Shown: piece after piece, positions 33,840-40,912 of the stretch | How positions within the stretch are numbered: the stretch's first letter is position 1 | Layout: each line of letters starts with the position of its first letter | From: FEB-12 sp964503315 | GTDB lineage: Bacteria > Zixibacteria > MSB-5A5 > GN15 > FEB-12 | Direction of reading: 5' to 3' | Assembly: GCA_964503315.1 (NCBI GenBank) | Contig: CAZCZL010000005.1 | Span: 124,001-188,000, forward strand | DNA: 64,000 bases | Notes under the pieces: generated by a model | The model's database searches: none | Told to the model about the DNA's origin: nothing | The model's input: only the letters and a program-made list of their open reading frames with translations | Position numbers and translations under genes: made by a program

Positions 33840-35001
33840 GGCTGTGGCTCTCCTGCCACTGTTTCATCAAAGTGATAAATTGCTCGAAAAACGGATGCGC
33901 GTCATGCGGCCCGGGCGAGGCCTCGGGATGATATTGCACGGCGATCGCGGGAACCTCGCGCAACGCAAGACCTTCGACTGTATTGTCATTGAGATTGATA
34001 TGCGTGATCTCTACCTGTCGGTCGTTCAGAGAATCAGCATCGACCGAGAATCCATGGTTGTGCGCGGTAATCTGTACTTTGCCGGTACGGTGGTCGATAA
34101 CGGGATGGTTGCTCCCGCGATGACCAAATTTCAATTTGTAGGTTCTGCCGCCGGAGGCGAGGGCAAGCAGTTGATGACCCAGGCAGATACCCGCGACGGG
34201 AACGGTACCAAGCAGTTTCCTTATATTGTCGGTCGCGTATGTGAGTGGATCCGGGTCGCCGGGGCCGTTGGAAAGCAGGACTCCATTCGGGCGGAGATTC
34301 AGGATGTCTAATGATGAAGTAGTCGCCGGAACAACCGTCACTTTGCAGCCCAGTCGAGTGAGACATCTCAGAATATTGTACTTCACTCCGTAATCATACA
34401 CGACGACATGCAGTGCGGAGTGCGCTGTCGCGCCGAAAAGATCCTGTTGATGCCAGTGGCCGTTGAGCATTATCTCTTCCTGATCCCAGTGGTAGAGCCG
34501 ACCAAGGGTGACAGTCGACGCGAGGTCGATACCGGCCATGGAGGGATGCGACTGTGTGCGTGCCACCAGTTCGCGATCATCGCTGTTGATATCAGTGATC
34601 ACGCCACGCATCGCGCCATAAGTGCGCAAATGACGGACGAGGGCGCGCGTATCCAGACCCTCCAGGCCGGGAATGCGGTAAACCGTCAGATATTCATCGA
34701 GTGATTGCACAGCACGCCAGTTGCTGGTGACGCGGCTGAGTTCCTTGACGATGAACGCGTTGAGGAAAAGCTTACGGGATTCGATATCATCCTGGGCGAT
34801 GCCGTAATTGCCGATCTGCGAGGCGGTCATGACCACCATCTGCCCGGCATAGGAGGGATCGGTTAAAATCTCCTGATACCCGCACATGGCGGTATTAAAG
34901 ACCACTTCACCGATCGCATCCTCACGAGCGCCAAAGCGGTTTCCGGGGAATACCCGGCCATCCTCGAGGACCAGCTTGGCGTTGTAAGACTCACGCAACA
35001 T
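33832..35001 (-). CDS. carA: Carbamoyl-phosphate synthase small subunit
   Basis: A 389-residue glutaminase subunit supplying ammonia to CarB. The N-terminal domain has AKLVLEDGRVFPG and FNTAMCGYQEILTDPSYAGQ. The class I glutamine amidotransferase domain has LLSNGPGDP, the nucleophile Cys in AGICLGHQLLALASG, and the His-Glu pair in VQYHPEASPGPHD. Length is normal. The ATG has a weak ribosome-binding site. A TTGACA (complement of 35090-35095) lies upstream with a poor -10 partner TACCTT at 17 bases, so the promoter is uncertain. It is first in carA-carB-helicase. Confidence 0.98.
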   Translation of the reverse strand: MLRESYNAKLVLEDGRVFPGNRFGAREDAIGEVVFNTAMCGYQEILTDPSYAGQMVVMTASQIGNYGIAQDDIESRKLFLNAFIVKELSRVTSNWRAVQSLDEYLTVYRIPGLEGLDTRALVRHLRTYGAMRGVITDINSDDRELVARTQSHPSMAGIDLASTVTLGRLYHWDQEEIMLNGHWHQQDLFGATAHSALHVVVYDYGVKYNILRCLTRLGCKVTVVPATTSSLDILNLRPNGVLLSNGPGDPDPLTYATDNIRKLLGTVPVAGICLGHQLLALASGGRTYKLKFGHRGSNHPVIDHRTGKVQITAHNHGFSVDADSLNDRQVEITHINLNDNTVEGLALREVPAIAVQYHPEASPGPHDAHPFFEQFITLMKQWQESHSHA

Positions 35002-35187
35002 TGGCGGAATCGGTTACCTTTCGCGTGTGCGCGGGCGGATGAATGACTCTGTTTCGGTGTCGCGCGAAGGTACAGTATCGGGTTGCGGCTGTCAAGCGGT
35101 CGCGCCCGCGGAGAGACTTGTTCTGGCGAAAATGGGTGGCAGGTAGTATAATCATGGAATGAAACGGTCCTGCATTAGGGTAGCCGC

Positions 35188-35604
35188 ATGAAGATGGTCT
35201 GTGTGCTTCGGAAGGAGGCCGGGTCGGTCGACGACCTGTTTGCCTTTGTCGGGGATTTCGTGAATCGCGCTGGAATTGACGAGGATACGGCGTTCCAGAT
35301 CACAGTTGCCGCAGAAGAGCTGTTTACCAACCTTGTGAAGTATAGTACAAGGAGCCGTCAACCCGTCAAAGTTACTCTGGAGAAAACAGCCGACTGGCTG
35401 GATCTGGAATTGGTCGACTCCAACGCCGATCGCTTCGACATTACAACAGCTTCACTACCTGATCTGGATATTCCGATAGAGAAACGTCGCCCTGGCGGGA
35501 TGGGGCTACATCTGGTACGGAAGTTCGCCGATCAATTGGGATACCGTCACGAAGAGGGGGATGGGATAATCACCTTCAGAAAACGATTGGCCAGCCACGG
35601 CTGA
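35188..35604 (+). CDS. Anti-sigma-factor-type ATP-binding protein (RsbW-like HATPase)
   Basis: A 138-residue cytoplasmic protein with a single GHKL-type ATPase domain: N-box AAEELFTNLVKYS (residues about 42-54), a D-box region LVDSNADRFD, and G-box PGGMGLHLVRKFAD. Such proteins are serine kinases that bind sigma factors or phosphorylate STAS-domain anti-anti-sigma factors. No STAS partner or sigma factor gene is adjacent, so its target is unknown. It is divergent from carA with 186 bases between starts. A strong hairpin terminator follows directly. Confidence 0.9.
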   Translation: MKMVCVLRKEAGSVDDLFAFVGDFVNRAGIDEDTAFQITVAAEELFTNLVKYSTRSRQPVKVTLEKTADWLDLELVDSNADRFDITTASLPDLDIPIEKRRPGGMGLHLVRKFADQLGYRHEEGDGIITFRKRLASHG

Positions 35605-35617
35605 CGGATGATAACGA

Positions 35618-35643
35618 AACGGCCCGAGACTGATCGGGCCGTT
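35618..35643. terminator. Bidirectional terminator between the HATPase and DUF3570 genes
   Basis: A perfect 10-bp stem, AACGGCCCGA-GACTGA-TCGGGCCGTT, lying between two convergent stop codons. It is followed by a short T-containing tract. Confidence 0.75.
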
Positions 35644-35655
35644 GTCATGAAACGA

Positions 35656-36921
35656 CTAGAAATCATGCGCCCATCCTATGCGTAGCATGAACGCTTTCAG
35701 ATCCGGAAAGAGATCAAACTCGCTCAGCGGGCCAAACGCTTCCGGCGGACTTGGGTCGCCATGTTGGCGGTACCATTCGAACGAAAGCTGCAGGGTTGAC
35801 GAGAGCGACATCCGGTGGTCGTATCCGAAGCCGTATGTAATCGCGGAGAAAGTCGCGAGTCTACTGTCCGCCGAAGCGTAATCCGGCAACGGCTCTCCCT
35901 GAACCAGGAAAGGTCGTGAGAAATCGGCGCGCGACTGACGATACCATCGTATCGAAGGTTTCAGTGTGCCCTTTCGGCTGATTGAGAATGTCAGGCCCGT
36001 TGAGAGTGTGTGCGAGATCACTCCCCAATTATCCCAGAAATAGCGATAGGAGCCGTCGAGGAGACCCAGCCGAGTTGAGCGACGTATCTGTCCATACAGC
36101 GCATTGCCGTCGCGACTATCCGGCCGCTTTTCATGCAGGTTCTGCATTGGTTCACCTGGGTCTGCGGAATCGATCGGTTGAACAACGCTGATGATCTTGT
36201 ACGGGTCGGTCAGCCAACCGCTGGCGCGTGAGAGCGAGTAATTGAGTCGAAGCATGGTTTTCTGGTCGACCAGGCGAGTCACACCGGCAACCAGATCATA
36301 GGTTGTTTTGCGGCGGCTGTCCCGACCAATTCGCCCGTCATCTTCAACCTCCGCCGTGATATCGGCATACGGTTCAGGCATGCCGCCGAGCATGGAGATG
36401 TTGTCTTTTGCGACAGAACCGGAGAGCGAAAGGGTGGTCTTGCCGCCATCGTACTCCTGTGAGATCGCGCCGGAAACTCCGAGCGAGCGGTAGTCATGCT
36501 CACTCGAGAGACGCAGGCCGGTGGCGAAGGTAGTTCGCCCCCAGAATTTACGCGAAACGACAGCATCTGCGGAGAACCTCGTCTCGTTGAAGCTCTTGTC
36601 GATCGGGATCTCACCGGCGGCTGTTACGACACGTCCGCCACCGGAGGCTCGTGTGATGGTGGTCGGATATTTTGAGGGTGACGCACCGGTCGGCGACGCG
36701 CCGGTCAAGCCGTCGTAGGTCAGATTAAGATTCAGCGTAAACTGATTCTTGAGCTGACGGGTGAGGTTGAACATCGCCTCCGTCGCTTTGATGCGATCCT
36801 TCTCATTGTAGAAAAGGACGGAACTCTCCGAGCGATTTTGCGCGTGCGTGGTCAAGGCAGTCGTGCCGAGCACTACCGCGGTGATCGAAGCGAGCGCGTG
36901 ACGGATCGGTTTGATGCGCAT
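35656..36921 (-). CDS. DUF3570 outer-membrane beta-barrel protein
   Basis: A 421-residue outer-membrane protein. A signal peptide covers about residues 1-27 (VVLGTTALTTHAQ). The mature start SSVLFYNEKDRIKATEAMF and the segment LTYDGLTGASPTGASPSKYP match DUF3570. The remainder is a series of amphipathic strands ending in the barrel-type terminus LRIGWAHDF. DUF3570 is usually encoded directly after a DUF4266 lipoprotein, as here (one-base overlap, TGATG), and I recall such pairs near ApbE flavin transferase and thioredoxin genes, which are absent from this window. Function is unknown. Confidence 0.88.
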   Translation of the reverse strand: MRIKPIRHALASITAVVLGTTALTTHAQNRSESSVLFYNEKDRIKATEAMFNLTRQLKNQFTLNLNLTYDGLTGASPTGASPSKYPTTITRASGGGRVVTAAGEIPIDKSFNETRFSADAVVSRKFWGRTTFATGLRLSSEHDYRSLGVSGAISQEYDGGKTTLSLSGSVAKDNISMLGGMPEPYADITAEVEDDGRIGRDSRRKTTYDLVAGVTRLVDQKTMLRLNYSLSRASGWLTDPYKIISVVQPIDSADPGEPMQNLHEKRPDSRDGNALYGQIRRSTRLGLLDGSYRYFWDNWGVISHTLSTGLTFSISRKGTLKPSIRWYRQSRADFSRPFLVQGEPLPDYASADSRLATFSAITYGFGYDHRMSLSSTLQLSFEWYRQHGDPSPPEAFGPLSEFDLFPDLKAFMLRIGWAHDF

Positions 36922-37169
36922 CAGTTACACCCGCACCCGCCACCACCAAAGGATCGCCCGCCGGAGGAGGCTTCCTTGGAGAAATAAATGTGATCGTCGA
37001 TCAAGTCCTTGCTGACCTGTTTATCCAGCTGTAATTCTTCCGCGGCAACCGGCGGTTTGGTACAGAGCTGACTGCTAGTGGCGGCGCATCCATTGATGAA
37101 AACGGTGCCGGCAATTACAGATAGACAGAGTGCGGTCGAATGACGACGAGTTGATAGTATGTGCTTCAT
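36921..37169 (-). CDS. DUF4266 small lipoprotein with Gly-Cys-rich tail
   Basis: An 82-residue lipoprotein. I prefer ATG 37169 (purine-rich GATGGGA upstream) over the ATG at 37181. The signal ends in a lipobox-like FINGC. The C-terminus ends GGRSFGGGGCGCN, a conserved tail of this family whose paired cysteines could bind metal or take part in redox chemistry. The stop codon shares one base with the DUF3570 start, so the two proteins are made together and probably interact at the outer membrane. The function of the pair is not established to my knowledge. Confidence 0.85.
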   Translation of the reverse strand: MKHILSTRRHSTALCLSVIAGTVFINGCAATSSQLCTKPPVAAEELQLDKQVSKDLIDDHIYFSKEASSGGRSFGGGGCGCN

Positions 37170-37188
37170 ATTCCCATCCATTCGAATG

Positions 37189-37214
37189 AGAGGGGCCGTT
37201 TGTGCGGCCCCTCT
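37189..37214 (-). terminator. Terminator after the barrel gene at 37288
   Basis: A perfect 10-bp stem, AGAGGGGCCG-TTTGTG-CGGCCCCTCT, between the minus-strand barrel gene and the DUF4266 gene. It separates the two units, so DUF4266-DUF3570 would need its own promoter or read-through. Confidence 0.75.
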
Positions 37215-37287
37215 CGATTCAGGTTAACACGAACTAGCAAGAGAGAGACTGGCCGAGGACGCAGCCAGACTCATTTTGGATGAGGAA

Positions 37288-38004
37288 TCAAAAATCGTAC
37301 GTGACACCGAACATGACACGCAGCTCCATATCGGGCTGTTTGATCGCTTCGTCGGCGTCATCATAGGTGAAGTCTTCCTTGGCATGCAGATCATCACCGT
37401 TGGGACGGTAATAGGTATCATGGCCGGACAGAAGCGAACGGAAGAAATAGTCGGCGCCTACGGAAAACATCATGGAAACGCGCGGGCTGACCGGGAACGA
37501 GGTTTCCACGCCGCCGCCAAGTCCCCAGGAATTGGAGGTAACGTCGAAGGTCTCATTGCCGCCGATGTATTCAAAATGGGCGTTGAAATATCCATGACGC
37601 AGACCACCGAACACGTTGGAGTGCTTAAGAGATCCGATTTGGACAGGATATATGACGTCGATACGAGTATCCCACAATTTGGCCCAGCCTTTGGGCGAGC
37701 CGTTGGTATTCTGGTCAATAAAGATGCGTCGTGCGGCAACGGCGTCACCGGGGGCTACGCGTGCATAACCAAGACCAACGCGCAGACCAAACGGGAAGCC
37801 TTCGGCAAAGTTGTTCAGTGTACCACTGCAGTGCACTCCAACTCCCGAATAAAAGCCGGTAACGATCTGTCCGGTGAAATCACGAACGCCGGGGTTGGAA
37901 GCGGTACGTCCAGTGAATTCGGACTGGGACTTGTTGTTTGCGGCCGTTACCACGCTGGAAAGTGCCAGAACGAGGAGGGCCGACGTCAGACTGAGCCGTT
38001 TCAT
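37288..38004 (-). CDS. Predicted outer-membrane beta-barrel protein, family not recognised
   Basis: A 238-residue exported protein. The start at 38004 (MKRLSLTSALLVLALSSVVT) has AAGGAG at the right distance; the ATG two codons upstream touches that site. After the signal peptide come strands typical of a small barrel: FPFGLRVGLGYARVAPG, YFNAHFEYIGGNE, SWGLGGGVETSFPVSPRVSM, and an end in MELRVMFGVTYDF with terminal Phe. Two lysine/aspartate-rich loops are predicted. It resembles OprF/OmpW-size barrels but I cannot assign a family. It is flanked by hairpins on both sides and is likely monocistronic. Confidence 0.75.
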   Translation of the reverse strand: MKRLSLTSALLVLALSSVVTAANNKSQSEFTGRTASNPGVRDFTGQIVTGFYSGVGVHCSGTLNNFAEGFPFGLRVGLGYARVAPGDAVAARRIFIDQNTNGSPKGWAKLWDTRIDVIYPVQIGSLKHSNVFGGLRHGYFNAHFEYIGGNETFDVTSNSWGLGGGVETSFPVSPRVSMMFSVGADYFFRSLLSGHDTYYRPNGDDLHAKEDFTYDDADEAIKQPDMELRVMFGVTYDF

Positions 38005-38175
38005 GGTCATCTCCTTTTGATAGCTGATCGGTCCGGCAGATTTTCCTGAGTCGGCGAGCCAGAAATCGCGACATCTACCGGGCTACTCCATGTTTCGGAG
38101 AGAAACGGGTCAATTCTTAGAAAAACTATCCAAAATCTAATCGTGTTGTGGGACAGCGGGTTAGGCCAAAATTCG

Positions 38176-38199
38176 AAGGTCGGGCATATGCCCGGCCTT
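38176..38199 (-). terminator. Terminator after the third S74 gene
   Basis: AAGGTCGGGC-ATAT-GCCCGGCCTT, a 10-bp stem with one G-T pair, 45 bases beyond the stop of the gene ending at 38244. Confidence 0.65.
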
Positions 38200-38243
38200 C
38201 ATTAATAGTGCGTTGGAAAAGGAGGGATTATCAGACGAACCAG

Positions 38244-40748
38244 TTACTGCCGGGAAGCCACCTTCTCAATCAAAGCTCTCAAGTCGTTTACCTCCTTACG
38301 AAGCTGTTCATTCTGATCTCGCAGTTCCTTGCCCTGTTCGAGCAGCAGTTGATTCTGCTTATTCAGTTCTTTGATAGCGGCGAGAGCGATACCGGACGGG
38401 TCGATTGTCGAGATGGTCTTGTCATTCTCGCCGATGCCAAAGACCTTTTGGAAGTCCTGGGCAGTCGGGCCGATATGCTTCACGTCATCAGATTCGATCT
38501 TGTAGTTCCACTCGGAGATGGGGAGCTGGTCGATTTTTTCGAGGAGTGCCGCGCCATCGATCGGTTGGAAGTTCTCTTTGAGGTTTTCGTCGGATGCGTT
38601 GGTCCAGACACCGCCCGAAGTAAGGTGGGCGCCGGAGGAATGTTCGATCGGATGACTCGAACTGGACGAACTCAGTTTGAGCACAGTCAAACCATCATCG
38701 GTGAGATGAATGTATGAATCAATGCCTGACGACGTGATCTGTACCGCCGCCGACCCCAGACCGCCGTCTTCGTGCCTCACGCTGAAAGTGGCGCTGTCAA
38801 CGTTCGTTCCTGAGGTGATTGAAACCACTCGTCCGTTTTGCGCTCCGGTCCCTTTGGTATTGACCGCGTGCATTGCGACAGTCGGAGTAATCTTCATCAT
38901 CACGTCGGTATTAGATATGCCATCATCGTCAATGTCGCCGGAGGCTATGAAGACCGCAGACTTTTCGGATGGTGCTGTCTCGTTGGCAAGATTCTGCAGT
39001 ATCCTGCCTACGGCTACTTTGCAGACTGAATGAGAATCAGATACGCTCGCGTCGAAATCAGTATCTGTATGACCATCGCTATCGATATCCACGGTTAAGG
39101 AAGAACTGGCGCCATTGCTGTCGCACACACTGCCGAAGCTTGAAGTGCGTCCCGTGATCTCCACTTTGAAACCTCGCACCTGGGCGAATTTGTCGCTTAC
39201 TGTGGCTTCGGCCATACTTTCAGGGTTGCTGTCGCCATTGTCATCAATCGAGATTGTTTGCTTTGCACTGTCCGGGGAAGTCCCAGAAGTAATAGAGACT
39301 AATCGTCCGTTCTGCGCGCCGGTCCCTTTGGTGTTGACGGCGTGCTGAGAACGTGTCGGCACTATTTTGGACGAGATCTCCTGTTCAGGAGTGCCATCGC
39401 CGTCATCGTCAACGCTATTCACCTCAATCAAACTTCCCGCTCCGGTAGTTCCAGATACAAACACCAAGCGTCGAGCTTTGGTGGTCGCGGCCTGCGATTC
39501 TGTGATCTCAGATACCGAATCGGGAGTGAGAGAGCTGGTCGAGCTGGTTCTCGCCAGTAATCCAATTGACTGGAGTTTTGATTCAAGTTCATTTATGCGC
39601 GTGCGCATGCGACTGGAAGATGAACCGCTGGGGTTACTCACCTCAGTCGACACTACCGCTGAGTCCGGCATCAGGCTAACCTGAAATCCTTCAAAGTCGC
39701 TCCCTTCGTATCGGATAACGCCACTGGTCGCGCCGTTCTCGTCGACACTATCAACGATCTGACTTTGCGTCGGTTTGTCGCCTCGCTCGAAGAACGTTTT
39801 GAGTACAGAGCGCGGAAGTTTGGCTGAGGACGATGTACCGACATCAGGAATGCCGTCTTCATCGACGTCGACTCCTACAATGCTGAGTCCTTCGGAGTTG
39901 TCAACTTTCTCCCATATACCCGACTCGGCAACGCCATCAACGTCCGCGTCTGTTTCTAGCGCCATGGAAACGGAGCTGCCGGTATCCGAATCATGGGCTA
40001 CTACCCGGAAACTTTGGGGAAAAGCGTCCAAAAGGTTGAACCGTCTCTTGGACGCTTTCACGCCGATTTTGGCTGATCCGTCACCTGCCGAAAATTCCTC
40101 AACAATGTCCGGTACCGCGTCGCCATCATCGTCGTGATCGAGGTAATTCCGGGCGGTGCCGCCCATCACTTCGCTACCGCTGCTGCTGGATTGCGACTGC
40201 GCAGGGTCATATGCCTTAAGACCGAGCAGAGCACGGTCATCGGTAAGATGCACGTAGCTGTCGATCACACCCATGGCGCTCTGATGCGAGGCAGTGATCT
40301 TAGTGGTGTCGTCTCCGACACTGGCATGCAGGGTGCCGACATTGGGAGTCGAGGTGTTGAGGCTGGAGGAGGCGAATGCACGCGGGACGGTTCCGAGGGC
40401 CATACGCGGTGTCAAAGCCTGTCCGGAGAGAGCAAGCTGCAAATAGAGGTCGTCACCTCCATGGATCACCAATTCGCCGCCGAGTGGCTGGGTATTTCCC
40501 AATTGGGTGGAGAAGAGTCCGCCGCCAGAGACAGGCACGTTCTGCGTCTCTGACCAGATCATAGTGCCGCCGACCGAGTCGGTCCAGAGGCTGAATGAAA
40601 CGGAATACGAACCGTCGGCAACCGGAGTGCCGGACGAGTTGGTAAGACGTCCTTGGTAACTAACGGTGGACGGAGCGCTCATGGCCGAACCGGCCAGAAG
40701 AACGAGAGTAAAGATGGCGGAGAGGCTCCAGACTAGCGTGCGACGCAT
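38244..40748 (-). CDS. Secreted tail-fibre-like protein with C-terminal S74 autoprocessing domain (paralogue 3)
   Basis: An 834-residue exported protein. The start at 40748 follows AAAGGAGT; the upstream ATG at 40784 has none. A signal peptide (AIFTLVLLAGSAMSA) leads to an N-terminal sandwich (VSYQGRLTNSSGTPVADGSY; RMALGTVPRAFASSS) common to surface proteins of this group. A repetitive centre has calcium-type loops (DHDDDGDAVPD) and two KGTGAQNGR units. The last 116 residues form an S74 chaperone domain: SDENLKENFQ with the presumed cleavage Ser, VKHIGPTAQDF, and a coiled coil (ELRDQNEQLRKEVNDLR). This domain trimerises fibres and then cuts itself off. It is the last of three tandem paralogues. 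Confidence 0.88.
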   Translation of the reverse strand: MRRTLVWSLSAIFTLVLLAGSAMSAPSTVSYQGRLTNSSGTPVADGSYSVSFSLWTDSVGGTMIWSETQNVPVSGGGLFSTQLGNTQPLGGELVIHGGDDLYLQLALSGQALTPRMALGTVPRAFASSSLNTSTPNVGTLHASVGDDTTKITASHQSAMGVIDSYVHLTDDRALLGLKAYDPAQSQSSSSGSEVMGGTARNYLDHDDDGDAVPDIVEEFSAGDGSAKIGVKASKRRFNLLDAFPQSFRVVAHDSDTGSSVSMALETDADVDGVAESGIWEKVDNSEGLSIVGVDVDEDGIPDVGTSSSAKLPRSVLKTFFERGDKPTQSQIVDSVDENGATSGVIRYEGSDFEGFQVSLMPDSAVVSTEVSNPSGSSSSRMRTRINELESKLQSIGLLARTSSTSSLTPDSVSEITESQAATTKARRLVFVSGTTGAGSLIEVNSVDDDGDGTPEQEISSKIVPTRSQHAVNTKGTGAQNGRLVSITSGTSPDSAKQTISIDDNGDSNPESMAEATVSDKFAQVRGFKVEITGRTSSFGSVCDSNGASSSLTVDIDSDGHTDTDFDASVSDSHSVCKVAVGRILQNLANETAPSEKSAVFIASGDIDDDGISNTDVMMKITPTVAMHAVNTKGTGAQNGRVVSITSGTNVDSATFSVRHEDGGLGSAAVQITSSGIDSYIHLTDDGLTVLKLSSSSSSHPIEHSSGAHLTSGGVWTNASDENLKENFQPIDGAALLEKIDQLPISEWNYKIESDDVKHIGPTAQDFQKVFGIGENDKTISTIDPSGIALAAIKELNKQNQLLLEQGKELRDQNEQLRKEVNDLRALIEKVASRQ

Positions 40749-40855
40749 GGTATACTCCTTTGGTGAACCCAAATAGCAAATCACATTGGATCTCTGAGAT
40801 TAATTCTGACCTATCTGCCCGACAATGTCCACTAGATGATAGATTGCGAACAAAA

Positions 40856-40882
40856 GGGGCGAGTCGATAGAAGACTCGCCCC
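40856..40882 (-). terminator. Terminator after the second S74 gene
   Basis: GGGGCGAGTC-GATAGAA-GACTCGCCCC, a perfect 10-bp stem 31 bases beyond the stop at 40913. It implies that the third paralogue (start 40748) has separate or attenuated expression. Confidence 0.75.
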
Positions 40883-40912
40883 CGGAATCAATGATCTGTC
40901 ATCGAGAAGCGG

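Noticed and set aside
37276..38049. 257-residue plus-strand frame opposite the barrel gene at 37288
   Set aside because: The minus-strand frame has a signal peptide, a Shine-Dalgarno sequence and a barrel-type C-terminus; the plus-strand frame has none.
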